Assembly: GCF_000227135.1 (NCBI RefSeq)
Contig: NC_018254.1
Coordinates: forward strand, 643,490 to 707,489
Source: Leishmania donovani
Lineage: Eukaryota > Euglenozoa > Kinetoplastea > Trypanosomatida > Trypanosomatidae
Reading direction: 5' to 3'
DNA length: 64,000 nucleotides
Shown here: positions 29,258 to 38,986 of the stretch, piece after piece
Position numbering within the stretch: position 1 is the stretch's first letter
Layout: each line of letters opens with the position of its first letter
Program-made: the position numbers and the translations under genes
Notes under the pieces: generated by a model
What the model saw: the letters and a program-made list of their open reading frames with translations, nothing else
Databases searched by the model: none
What the model was told of the DNA's origin: nothing

Positions 29258-30973
29258 TCAGCCCACCGTTTTGCTAGGCGCAGTTGTGTGTGTCAAGTCC
29301 GCCAAGACGTGCTCTTGCCCCGTCTCCTTCAACCAGTCGCGAAACATGGATGTGACACGTTGGTGCAGCTCATCCACAAGGTCGCTGCGCCCCACCTCCC
29401 TCAGCCGCCCGGTGGCACTAGCAATCGCATCGTTCACATCACGCAGTCGCTGTAGGCGGCGGTTCATCGCGTCACGATACGGCGCCGGTAGTGGGCATGG
29501 GTTTGTACGGGTAACGTTGCTGAGGTTGGCGGACTGCGTCAAGGGGAAAGGCACGCTTTGGAATTCCGAAGGCGGCAGAATCGATTCGTGATTAGGCAGC
29601 CCCACGTTCCATACATTCAGTAGCGGACTGATGCCGGAGCTGCTGATGTGCTGCTCCATGGCGGGGTAGAAAGAATTGTACGGAGCAAAACGCACCCCTC
29701 CCCCGGAGGACACGGATGTTGCACCGTTTACCCTGTTGCTGCTCGTTCCCGATGCCCTCACATCGCCGTTCAAGCCCTCATTCGGAATGAGAACTGGCGG
29801 TGTGTTCACACACACGTATAGCGTCACGTTGGTGCAGTTGCTCACAATGACCGCCCCGCAAAGGGCAGAGATGGAGCAGTGATGGCAGTTCTGCACACTC
29901 AGCACGCCGCTCACCGGGCCCAGTGAGACAGTGCAGTTCGTGAGGGAGCTAAGCAGGGTGTGAGGGAGCACCGACGGGGCATAGATGTGCGTCTGCGAGC
30001 AGTTCGAGATGGTCAAGTTAGATGACAGCAGACGGGACGCCATATCTGGCAGAAGGGCGTACGGCGTGATGTGCACCGTGTCGGCTAGGTTCTGGATGGT
30101 GATGTTGTTGAAGCCAAAGGCGTTCGCTACCGTCGCGGTGCCGCTGCCAACCTTCTTTATTTCGCCGTTGGAGCGGATGCGCACTCGCAGGTACTGGGAG
30201 AGAACCGCGACGTCGATCGTCTTCTCGTTAAACTGCCAGAGAAAGCTGATGCTGGGTCCGAACGGCTGCTCAACACCGTTCACGACCTCACGGAGCAGAT
30301 AGCCAAGCTCCGCCGCGTCAGCCATGGTCAGACGAGACGCACGTGTAACTGCGACGGCGCTGATGAAGTCGTGCAGATGCTGCCGCACGTACTCGGCCAC
30401 TGCCTCTGATGTGAACTTGTTAGGCGCGCCCGCCCGCTTGCGCTCTACAAAGAGCTGACAGAGCAGAAAGATAAGAAGCCCCGGCAGGCTCACCTGTCGC
30501 GCGGTGGAGGCGGCTGGCCAGCGACCTTGATCAACGGCGCCGCCCATCCTCTGCAGCAGGGCACGGTTGCTCTCCTGCCGCAGCTGAGCCACACTCGTCC
30601 GCTCTCCGCCCAAATAGGCCGGTGTATTTTGGATGCAGCCCCCGCTTAAGGCGAAGAAGACGTCAAAGATGGCGTACGCAGTCGACTCGCGCAGCCCGAG
30701 CACCGTCATGGCCGTCTCCTTCCACTTGGCGAGAGAAATCGACGTCTTGCTGCCAGTGCTCTGCAGCACCTTCAGCACGGATGCCGTCGTCAGCCCGCTC
30801 GGCGCATTCAAGAGCGCACCGCAGTTCTCAAAGAAAATGGGGTTCACGCAGAACACCGCCTGTGGCGCCGCCGTCGAGCTGCCGGCGTCGCCGCCGCCGC
30901 TCCCGCTTGTGCTGGTGAGCTGGCTGGAGCCGCTGACGCTGCGGCCAAACGAGCCGCTCGGTCTCCGCGACAT
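29258..30973 (-). CDS. TBCCD1: TBCC domain-containing protein 1 (TBCCD1)
   Basis: A 571-aa relative of tubulin cofactor C. TBCCD1 proteins lack the arginine finger for tubulin GTPase activation and act in centrosome/basal-body and Golgi positioning. In trypanosomes the family is associated with the basal body-linked cytoskeleton and kinetoplast. The first ~40 residues are Ser/Gly-rich and disordered. An alpha-helical CAP-Gly-unrelated region follows, with conserved runs such as NPIFFENCGALLN and AYAIFDVFFALSGG. The C-terminal half is a beta-helix (C-CAP/CARP type) with repeated N-C and V/I patterns (LTISNCSQTHIYAP, SVQNCHHCSISALCGAV, IVSNCTNVTLYV). It ends with the family signature FAPYNSFYPAMEQHI. 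The ATG at 30973 gives MSRRPSGSFGRS; upstream codons to 31015 are open but lack an ATG. It lies between dynein-2 and the CWH43 homologue. Confidence 0.85.
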   Translation of the reverse strand: MSRRPSGSFGRSVSGSSQLTSTSGSGGGDAGSSTAAPQAVFCVNPIFFENCGALLNAPSGLTTASVLKVLQSTGSKTSISLAKWKETAMTVLGLRESTAYAIFDVFFALSGGCIQNTPAYLGGERTSVAQLRQESNRALLQRMGGAVDQGRWPAASTARQVSLPGLLIFLLCQLFVERKRAGAPNKFTSEAVAEYVRQHLHDFISAVAVTRASRLTMADAAELGYLLREVVNGVEQPFGPSISFLWQFNEKTIDVAVLSQYLRVRIRSNGEIKKVGSGTATVANAFGFNNITIQNLADTVHITPYALLPDMASRLLSSNLTISNCSQTHIYAPSVLPHTLLSSLTNCTVSLGPVSGVLSVQNCHHCSISALCGAVIVSNCTNVTLYVCVNTPPVLIPNEGLNGDVRASGTSSNRVNGATSVSSGGGVRFAPYNSFYPAMEQHISSSGISPLLNVWNVGLPNHESILPPSEFQSVPFPLTQSANLSNVTRTNPCPLPAPYRDAMNRRLQRLRDVNDAIASATGRLREVGRSDLVDELHQRVTSMFRDWLKETGQEHVLADLTHTTAPSKTVG

Positions 30974-33795
30974 CCCTGGGATACAGGCTTTCTTGGGGTG
31001 GGGAGGGGGGGACACTTCAGACAGTTAAAGCCGCCCACACAGGCAATAAGCCTCCGACGTGATCGACTCCACTACAGATGCCAGTCCCTCTTCCTTGAAA
31101 GACAAGTCGTGAGGTGCGATGAGCAAGAGACGCGGAGAGGTAAGGTGTGGTTTGCAAGTGGCGCTCATGCACGCGCGAGTGTGATAGCCGATCGGTCAAG
31201 CGCACGCGCCAAATCAGCGGAAACCGAAAAGGGAGGACGTGAGAGAGAGAAAAAAAAGACGCTAAAGTCTTTGGTCATCGCGCACCCCACCACGGAAGTC
31301 CCTCGCCACGGCTGAAAAAGAGGAGCGTCCCCTCCTCCTACGCCCCTCCACCCCCCGCACCACCCCCAGCGCACTTGGGCAGACCGTATGCGTCGCATAC
31401 CCCGCGCACGCCAGCACAAACACCCTCACGCATCTCCGTGAGGGCGGCCAAGACTTGTTCCACACACGCCACGGTTACGGCTGAAGATGCATGTCCGCGG
31501 CGATGGCGCGTGTGTGTCTGCATCTAGAAGGCCAGTCGTCGCAGGCCCGCAGAATTACACGCACCTTTATTTTCGTGGTGGCCCATCCTTTTCACGCGCA
31601 GAGAAAAACACAACACTCAATCAGAAAAGAACGCCATGAAGAAATACAACGATTGCTTCCCACCGTGTCCATTATATGCCAGCCCCCCTCCCGACAAGTC
31701 AGCAGACATATACGCACGTACAACCACGACTATGCCAAGCAGCAGGGCCGACCAACACCGCTTGGCGCCGCTCAGCCCACCGCAATGCCACTGCGTACAC
31801 CGCAGGCTAAGCCCAGAACGACGCTCGACATCACTGCAACGCCGCGAATGCCGAAAAACAGCAGGCGGGTGTGTACACCTGTTGAAATGGTCGACACGAT
31901 GCGTAGTGAGCCGGCACAAGCGTGATCACCATGGCCACACGTCTCTTCGGCACGGCGCCAGCAACGACCTGTCCGCCGGCGCCACGAGTCCGCCAGTCCG
32001 TACCCCGAGGGCAGGCTGGGCAGGCTGCTTGACTTCCCCAGAAAGAGACGGTACTGGGCCCTGTGATGCCACAGACTGAGGTGACCGACAGAAACAGGGA
32101 ATATGCTGGCTGTGAAAAAAAAAGAGAAAAGCACTAGGAATCAAACCCCAAATCGAGAAAAGGAAAAGGCAGCAGAAACGCGCCCCCATCGTCGGCACAG
32201 TAAAAGGAGCGAAAGAGGAAGATAGAAGGCAGCAGAAGCCGAGGCGAGCTCTATCACTGAGTGTCCCCCCCCCCTTCCTTCTCCATTTGGCGAACTTGCG
32301 CGCGTGCGCGTGTGGGTGTGGGTGTCATTGTCCCTCAGATATGCACTGGAGAGACAACTTCAATCAGCGCATACTACGAGAGAGGGCGTAATACACAAGC
32401 GCGTGTGCTGGCAACCGCCGGGCAAGCGCTGCCCAGACGAAAGGCCCCACCTCAGTCTTGCCAGAGAGCGCCAAGGAGAAGCACCACAACAACGACAGAG
32501 GCAACGAAAGAAAGGAGGAGATCACCAAAGAAAAAGGCAAACCGAGCACGCAACACGAGAAAATCGCCTGAGATGGACCCGCACGTGACACGCAGAGGAG
32601 AGAGTGGGAGACGACGATGGTGACAATGACGATGACGACGGCAATGATGATGCGTGCGTTCTTTCTTTTTTATTGACTGGGAAAGACGAAAAACGATAAA
32701 GCGCCTGTCACTTGCGTGCTGGCTTCGTGACGGCGTGCACACCATGCGCAGAGGTGCGATGGGATGCGAGTGCGCTTGCGTAGGAGAAAATCGATCTCTC
32801 TCTCTCTTCCCTTGTGCGTGTGTGTGCGTGTGTGCTCCCCGCTCCCTTTCGCTCTTGGAGAGCGATGGAAATGGAAAGAGCGCGCCTCTTTCGTGTATAA
32901 GACGAAAAGACACAAGGAAAACGCGCGAATAAGAGAGAGAAAACCGCCCAACAGCAACAACGAAAATAAAAATAAGCGACATGAATAATAGCACGTTAGC
33001 ACACACGAACACAGAAAAGTGCGGCGTCATGCGCATCATGCAAGAAGTGACAAGTTCTGGGGGAAAGAGGGAAGAAAAATGTCGTCTTATTCAACGATGA
33101 AAAGAAAAGGGAAGGCACGCTAGGTGGGCAAGACATGGTTGCCGAAGAAGCACCAACCGGGGGAAAAGACGAAGGGGGTGGGAGGGAAGGTTTCGCCAAC
33201 GCGTTGCACACATAACGCACAGGAACGAAAGAGGAAAAGAGCAAACGCCGCCGACACACGCTCACTGCGCTCAAGGCGTGAGGCAGAGCAGGAGTAGCAT
33301 CTTGTACAACGGAAGGAGAGAGAGAGAAACCACCCGAACCTATGTGCGACCTGGCCTCTCTCCTTCTCTTGGCCACGGCAGAGGCAGCAGCAGCACTAAG
33401 CGTTGCGGCTTGCCGGCCGCCGCCGCTGCCCCCTCCTCCCTCCTTTCGTCATATGCATGCACACCAGCAACGCTTCCCAGCACCTTTCAAGCATAGAGAC
33501 CGCGAGAGCACATCCCTATCCTTGCAAAACGACACCTCCGCAAACAGATGAAGTGATCACAAACTCCTTCAGGGAAGAGGGCAGAAGGAAAGCAGGCAGA
33601 CATATATATATATATGAAAAGCCTAAGTATAGTGTCCATGCACATATGGACGCGCAAGTTCGAGAGCAGGCAACGTGTTCACCTTGCGGAGGTCAGGATG
33701 ATGGCGAAAACATACGGCCGGCCCTCCCTGCTGAGTGTCTTTCTTCGGTGCTCGTCGCTTTTTCGCGTCGCAACCACATTTCCAATCCGCTTACT
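30974..33795. other. Intergenic region between TBCCD1 and CWH43 genes
   Basis: No gene is supported in these 2.8 kb. There is a diverged SIDER-like relic at about 31864-32128, purine-rich blocks, and an alternating AT tract at about 33601-33616 just downstream of the CWH43 stop. The C/T-rich minus-strand sequence around 30993-31010, followed by AG near 30992, could be the TBCCD1 acceptor but would leave only about 18 nt of leader. Confidence 0.6.
31864..32128 (+). repeat. Diverged SIDER-like relic
   Basis: It shares landmarks in order with the two well-preserved copies: ggcacaagcgtg near 31912, an intervening GC-rich stretch, then gtactgggccct near 32050 followed by a matching gatgccacagactgaggtg-type end. 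An A-run at 32115-32123 then follows, like a retroposon tail. Similarity is patchy by eye, so the left boundary is uncertain. Confidence 0.45.
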
Positions 33796-36700
33796 TCACG
33801 CACGTTTCTCGAACGCGAGCTGGATGACCTGAATTTCCGTGTCGGACAGCAGTTCCACCCCGTGGTCGACGATGCGCCACCAATCGAACAGGCGCACCTG
33901 GTAAGGTTGCAGCTTCCCCGCATCACCTACCACCTCGTCTACCGTAGCGCCGGTCTTGTATAGGCAGTACTGGCAATATCGATCCATGAACTCGAACCGC
34001 GGGTGAGCGTTCGTGTAACGGCCGGTGTCATTGTAGTAGAAATGGCGTGGCGGCTTGTCCGCTGGCGGGCGGCGAAAGTGGCTGTCCACCTGCATGCCTT
34101 CCTCCAGATAGCCTACGTATTGAAACTTCACCTCGATGTCAAAGTCTGTCTTTTTGACTGGCTGCTTTGTGGGCACCGGTAGCTCCTCCTCGTAGCCGCC
34201 GCGATCCCACAGCCGCGCCCACGGGTGCTGCCGGTACATCTCCAGCCCAGCGTCGCGAAACTTGCCCGGCGCCTTCGGGTCTGTGTACTCCTGATACCGC
34301 TCCTTCATTCCGGGATGGGTGACAAGGTAGCCGAGCCACATGGACGGCCCCGGATTCGACAGGACGAGCCGCCCGAGAAACTGGGACTGCAGCAAGCCGT
34401 CCGCCCAGTGTTCCGTGTTGCCGAAGTGGCCGACGTACGTGTGCACCGGCAGACCGTACACATCCAGCACCGCGTGAATGACGCATGCCAACTCGCCGAG
34501 AGGGGATGGGATGACGTAGCGGCGCACGTCGAGGATGGGGTAGCGGGTAACGAGGGCGCATCCGTATGTGTTGTCGAGGGCGGTGGGGCCGTAGTCCGTG
34601 TAGCGGAAGCCGAGGTGGTACGAAACGTAGTCGACCATGTCGCGGTTGCCGTTCGTGAGATGCATGCTGTCACTCTCCAGCAGCCCGATCACGCTGGCCT
34701 CCGTCTTGCGCAGCTCCTCCACGATGCGGGAGAAGGAGTCGACGTTGTAGTTGTCCAACCCAAAGTGGACCGTCCAGATCGCTCCGGAGAAGAAAGTCAT
34801 CGCCTTAGCGGCCTCCCAGACGTCAATGCGGTCCTCGCGGCTGAGATGCGTCAGATTGAACTTGGGGTCCACCGGAACGCCGTCCTTCGACTCCGTAATG
34901 TTCTTGCCCATGCTCGCCATTGCATCCTCGAATCGCTCCTGGTAGTAGATCGTCTCGAACTTCTTCATGTAGGGGTCCGTGATGATGTTGCGCTCCCTGC
35001 GCAGCTCAATGAGCATCTTGTGCAGGTGCAGCACCTCCTCTTGGAACTGGATGGCCGTCTTCTTGTTCGCTGGGAATGTGGCATCGGCGCCGCCCATGGT
35101 AACCCGTCCGATAAACACCCACACAAAAGAGAAGGCGATGATGATGATGACCATCATCTGGATGGAGCGCTGCTTCCGCGCCGCAGCAACATCCGTGATG
35201 GCAGCGGCGACCGCGCGAGAGCTGCGGATGCGACGCGCCACAATCCAGGCGGTGAGGTACAGCGTGCCGACATGCGCCAGGATGAGAGGCCGCGACTTTT
35301 CGCGCACCAGCCACGCCATCGGCACAAACGGGTAAGAGATGCACAGCGCGTAGAGGACGCAGAAGGAGGTCACGCATAGGAGCCAGGTGAACTCGAAGGA
35401 CACGAAGAAGGAGCACTCGTGACTGATAACGGCCTCTGTGTCCGTCGCATCCGCGATCTGTGCAAAGCGGCGGTCGCGCTGGTGCGCCCACGTCACCTCC
35501 ATCGCGAAGGGGAAGAGCACACCCATGCAGAAGGTGAAGCCGAGGCCGCCCATGAAGGCCACATGCTTGCTACCCCAAAATGTCTCTTGCGCCTCCCAGT
35601 ACTTCACATCCACCTGCGCCCTCGGCGTGTCCATCGTCACGGGGTATCCGTCGTGCGGCACCTCATACGTGAAGTTTGTCTGCCGCGTGGCAAAAAGCAT
35701 CAGCGTAGTGTTGAGAGCCAAGAGCACACCGAAGCGGGCCCAGGAACCGCCAAAGACGGCGTAGAGCGCGCGTCGCACGATGTCAGGGTGGCCCTTGGGA
35801 CGCAGCAGCACGAGCGCGAGAGGAAGGACGTCCGTAGAGTAGTACAACCCAGCTGTGAAGACGCCTGCGATGACGAGATTCGCTGGGAAAGGCTCCACCG
35901 CGAGCATGCGTGGAATGTAGTTGGGGCAGATCAAGAACGTGATGCCGATGCTTGTGATGCACCCACACAAAACACCGAGCAGCGCCGGGGACGGCGGCGT
36001 GTAAAGCGTGGCGATGGCCGACACAGTGTTCTCGTTCACCTCGTCGACCTGGCTCAGACTAAAGTGGACGCCGCGGATATCGGCACCGTCAGCGACCTTC
36101 TTGCCAATGCAGTCGGTGTGCGAGGCGTCACGGCCGCCGCTCGAGGTGCTCACGTAAAAGTCCTGGATTTCCTCAGCATCGCTGTCACGATGCGAATCGC
36201 GCATCCGCGGTGTCGTCGCGCTCATCTGCGCGGCAGAAGGCGCGCTGCACTGCTGCTGTACCTCCTCCTTCAGCGTATTGCCCATCATGGCATGGCGGTA
36301 GATGATGGTGGTGAAGATCAGGCCCAGCAAGATGCCGTAGATGCTGCCGTAGAAGGGGTTTGTGAAGAAGGGCGACACGCCCACATGCTGCACACGGAGA
36401 AGCATGCAGAGAACCAACCCGAGCGGCAGCGTCATTGTCATGCGGCGGCTGTCCTCATTGCCCATCGCCCATGCACGCTTGAGCGTCACGGTGGAGGGGT
36501 ATAAAAAGCGTGTGTAGAGCGCCAGCGAGAGGAACAGTGGACCCACCGCGACCACCAGAATCTTCTTGCCGGGATTCCAGCGGATGACCTGGTGGAAGTG
36601 GGAGATCGACGCCAGCGCGTAGAAAAGAATGTACATGGGCACCGTGCGGTAACTGAGGCCGATCGGCACATGCGATGGCTTCAGCCAGGTCCGTGCACAG

Positions 36701-37968
36701 ATGCACGGCCCTGTGGCCCATCGACGAAAGGCGCTGATGCGCAACAGGCACGGAGCGCCGAGCACCAGCAGCGAGGACACCTCCCACGAGAGCGACATGG
36801 CGATGAGCGGCATAAAGTACATGTGCTGGATGAGGTGCACCGCCATTTCGAAAAACATGTGCGCCCAGTACAGATCGCAGATCCACAACGACAGCCTCGA
36901 CGGCGCGCTGCAGAAGCTGAAGCGGTGCAGAATGACATTGCGATCGAGGAAGAACTCGCCCGTGGTGGTACGCGGTGGGGAGGTGAGCGGCATCGTATCC
37001 TCGGCAGCAGCACCGCTGTCGCGCTCTGGCGTCGCGTCGCCATCGCCGTTGAAAACCGGCGCCCCGACGTCGACGTCGCCGTCAGCATGTCTATCCTTGG
37101 CACCGTCTTTCGCGCCTTTGACCCGCGGCGGCGACTTCGCTCCGCTAGCGCGGTGGGCGCGACGAGCATAAAGCTTCCGGTAGAAACTCGGCGGCCCGCT
37201 CAGCCACCAGCCCTCCTGCCTTAAGTCAAACCAAGCCGAGCCGTCAAAGATGATGTTGAAGATGGAGAACACCCACTCGCATATGTTCGACAAGCTGAGT
37301 GAGCCGTTTGCACACGTGCGGAGGTAGTAGCTGTAGCAGCAGACGACGCCAACGGTACCGACGACCTCGCCACAGAGGCAAACGCGCTTGACCGCGTACG
37401 AGGCGGCGGCGTCTTGCGGGGTAGGGTAGATGGCCATGTTGAACTGATTGCGCCGCACCAGCATCGTCACGGCCACCTGCAGCACAAGGCAGAAGGGGAG
37501 GTAGGGGCAGAAGCCAAGGTTGTGGTAAGTGAGCGACTCCTTCGAGCTCACTACAGAATACACGGAGGCCCCGATGAGTCGCCACATATCAGCCCAAAGT
37601 GCCAGGAGCGCCAAGAAGGCGTTGCTGCTCAGGAAGGCCTTCCACGAGCTGCGAAAGCCGTACAGGTCCGCCATGCCACGTGAAGCTCTTTGCCAAAAGA
37701 CGTTGAATAAAGAGATGCTGGCGCCCAAGCGGAACGGGGCGCACAAGGCGAAGGCCACCCGCCACGTCTGCCTCTCCGGCATCATGTCACCGATCGTGGC
37801 GCTGATGCTAGGCCAGAACTCGTAGTGGTGCTCCCCGCATGACGTCACCATAATATCGCTCCAGTGGAGGACGCCGGCCATGTAGAGGCAGGCAAACAGC
37901 GCGTACCCCGTGGTCAGGGCATAGATCAACGCCGCGTACGATGATGGAATGTAAAACACGTGCCGCAT
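33796..37968 (-). CDS. CWH43: CWH43/PGAP2-interacting-protein homologue, FRAG1-like membrane domain plus EEP-like domain
   Basis: A 1390-aa multispanning membrane protein. The N-terminal ~270 residues resemble the FRAG1/DRAM/PGAP2 fold (SSYAALIYALTTGYALFACL, then a luminal segment). Many further hydrophobic helices extend to about residue 990. A hydrophilic loop with charged residues lies near 270-340. The C-terminal ~310 residues resemble an endonuclease/exonuclease/phosphatase domain as in yeast Cwh43 and human PGAP2IP. Matches include GLLESD (about 1093), GNRDMVDY, DYGPTALDNTYGCAL, VGHFGNTEHW (about 1176), LGYLVTHPG and LLSDTEIQV near the end. In yeast, Cwh43 exchanges the diacylglycerol of GPI anchors for ceramide in the ER/Golgi. 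The substrate in this organism is unknown. The ATG at 37968 (MRHVFYIPSS) fits. No break is seen. Confidence 0.85.
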   Translation of the reverse strand: MRHVFYIPSSYAALIYALTTGYALFACLYMAGVLHWSDIMVTSCGEHHYEFWPSISATIGDMMPERQTWRVAFALCAPFRLGASISLFNVFWQRASRGMADLYGFRSSWKAFLSSNAFLALLALWADMWRLIGASVYSVVSSKESLTYHNLGFCPYLPFCLVLQVAVTMLVRRNQFNMAIYPTPQDAAASYAVKRVCLCGEVVGTVGVVCCYSYYLRTCANGSLSLSNICEWVFSIFNIIFDGSAWFDLRQEGWWLSGPPSFYRKLYARRAHRASGAKSPPRVKGAKDGAKDRHADGDVDVGAPVFNGDGDATPERDSGAAAEDTMPLTSPPRTTTGEFFLDRNVILHRFSFCSAPSRLSLWICDLYWAHMFFEMAVHLIQHMYFMPLIAMSLSWEVSSLLVLGAPCLLRISAFRRWATGPCICARTWLKPSHVPIGLSYRTVPMYILFYALASISHFHQVIRWNPGKKILVVAVGPLFLSLALYTRFLYPSTVTLKRAWAMGNEDSRRMTMTLPLGLVLCMLLRVQHVGVSPFFTNPFYGSIYGILLGLIFTTIIYRHAMMGNTLKEEVQQQCSAPSAAQMSATTPRMRDSHRDSDAEEIQDFYVSTSSGGRDASHTDCIGKKVADGADIRGVHFSLSQVDEVNENTVSAIATLYTPPSPALLGVLCGCITSIGITFLICPNYIPRMLAVEPFPANLVIAGVFTAGLYYSTDVLPLALVLLRPKGHPDIVRRALYAVFGGSWARFGVLLALNTTLMLFATRQTNFTYEVPHDGYPVTMDTPRAQVDVKYWEAQETFWGSKHVAFMGGLGFTFCMGVLFPFAMEVTWAHQRDRRFAQIADATDTEAVISHECSFFVSFEFTWLLCVTSFCVLYALCISYPFVPMAWLVREKSRPLILAHVGTLYLTAWIVARRIRSSRAVAAAITDVAAARKQRSIQMMVIIIIAFSFVWVFIGRVTMGGADATFPANKKTAIQFQEEVLHLHKMLIELRRERNIITDPYMKKFETIYYQERFEDAMASMGKNITESKDGVPVDPKFNLTHLSREDRIDVWEAAKAMTFFSGAIWTVHFGLDNYNVDSFSRIVEELRKTEASVIGLLESDSMHLTNGNRDMVDYVSYHLGFRYTDYGPTALDNTYGCALVTRYPILDVRRYVIPSPLGELACVIHAVLDVYGLPVHTYVGHFGNTEHWADGLLQSQFLGRLVLSNPGPSMWLGYLVTHPGMKERYQEYTDPKAPGKFRDAGLEMYRQHPWARLWDRGGYEEELPVPTKQPVKKTDFDIEVKFQYVGYLEEGMQVDSHFRRPPADKPPRHFYYNDTGRYTNAHPRFEFMDRYCQYCLYKTGATVDEVVGDAGKLQPYQVRLFDWWRIVDHGVELLSDTEIQVIQLAFEKRA

Positions 37969-38029
37969 ACTTTGCTCTCCCTATGTGGTTGTGTGTATGT
38001 CTAAGCATGTGCAGAGAGGCAGGGGTATG

Positions 38030-38101
38030 CTGGTAGTGAGAAGAGCAGGCACGAAACAGGAGCAGAGGAGCAGCAGAGGCACAGGGAGAAGGAAGCCGGG
38101 A
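38030..38101 (-). promoter_or_regulatory. Putative trans-splice acceptor of CWH43 homologue
   Basis: The complement of 38032-38101 is a C/T-rich tract without AG, followed by AG at 38031-38030. This would leave a 61-nt 5' UTR. It is inferred only from tract and AG layout. Confidence 0.4.
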
Positions 38102-38737
38102 TAACGAGAGACACGTGCTGGTTTGGCGCGCACAGGGTAGAAAGGGGCTGAGTGGGGTGGGGGTAGCAAGGATGCGAAGAGACAAGGAAGCAATAGAACA
38201 AGGGAAACACGAGCGAGAGAGATGTGGGGAGAGCCTGTGCGAACGAACAGAGACATACCCACACACAAACAGGACAGGGAAGAGCGGTGAGTGTTCATGT
38301 TGAAGGTTTCTCGGCGGATATAAAGGTAGAGAGGGGAAAGGACTGCAGCGACAGAGGGACGGAAGGGGGCAAGCACACATGAACAGACATATACGCCCCT
38401 CCCCCAGGAGAGAGAAGTAGTGCTGGGGTGCCCCTCACCCGGCTACCCTTAGGAGGGGGAGCGGACGACGGTGGTGCGCGCACGTCCACTTAAGTGTCCC
38501 GCGGGGGCGCATCCGCACATGTATGACGGTTTGCGGTGGCTTTTGGTTTCGTGGCTCTACACAGGATGTGGTAGTGAGAGGCCTCGCCTCCAACGCGCCC
38601 CTTTGCAAGTGCCACCCCTCCGCCCTGCCGGCGAGAGACACGGCGATTTACCAATTTGTCTGCTGAGCGCACGTATCCTGCCGTAGCCTGAGGGGTGGGG
38701 GCTGCGCCTTCTACGCAGCCTGGCTCTGTCATCGTTA

Positions 38738-38986
38738 CATGTGCCCGGCGCCGACAAGCCCTGCGCTTCCTGCAGCCGTCATCTTTGGCTCAGGCGCCAA
38801 GTCCCCCCGGGTGCCCCAGGGTGCGATCTGCACGGAGACGCGGGTGCGCTCGTCGAGGGAGACTCCCTCGCCATCGGGCCCGAAGACTGTGAGCGTGCGA
38901 CCGCCCATCCAGACCCGAGCCCGGCCCGCGCACACCGAGCGCGACGCGTGGCGTCGGGGGGGGTTTGAAGCGAAGCAGCGCCGCTA
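38738..38986 (-). pseudogene. Short coding relic, possibly retroelement-derived
   Basis: Between two stops the minus strand reads about 80 codons with natural protein character (RRCFASNPPRRHARS..., MGGRTLTVFGPDGEGVSLDE, RTRVSVQIAPWG). The surrounding frames are UTR-like. There is no convincing start; the only in-frame ATGs would give 57 aa or less. It could be a fragment of a dead ingi-type element or of another gene. I do not recognise the family. Confidence 0.3.

Noticed and set aside
34225..35379. 384-codon plus-strand open frame
   Set aside because: Antisense to the CWH43 homologue. Composition is His/Arg/Val-rich as expected for a shadow frame.
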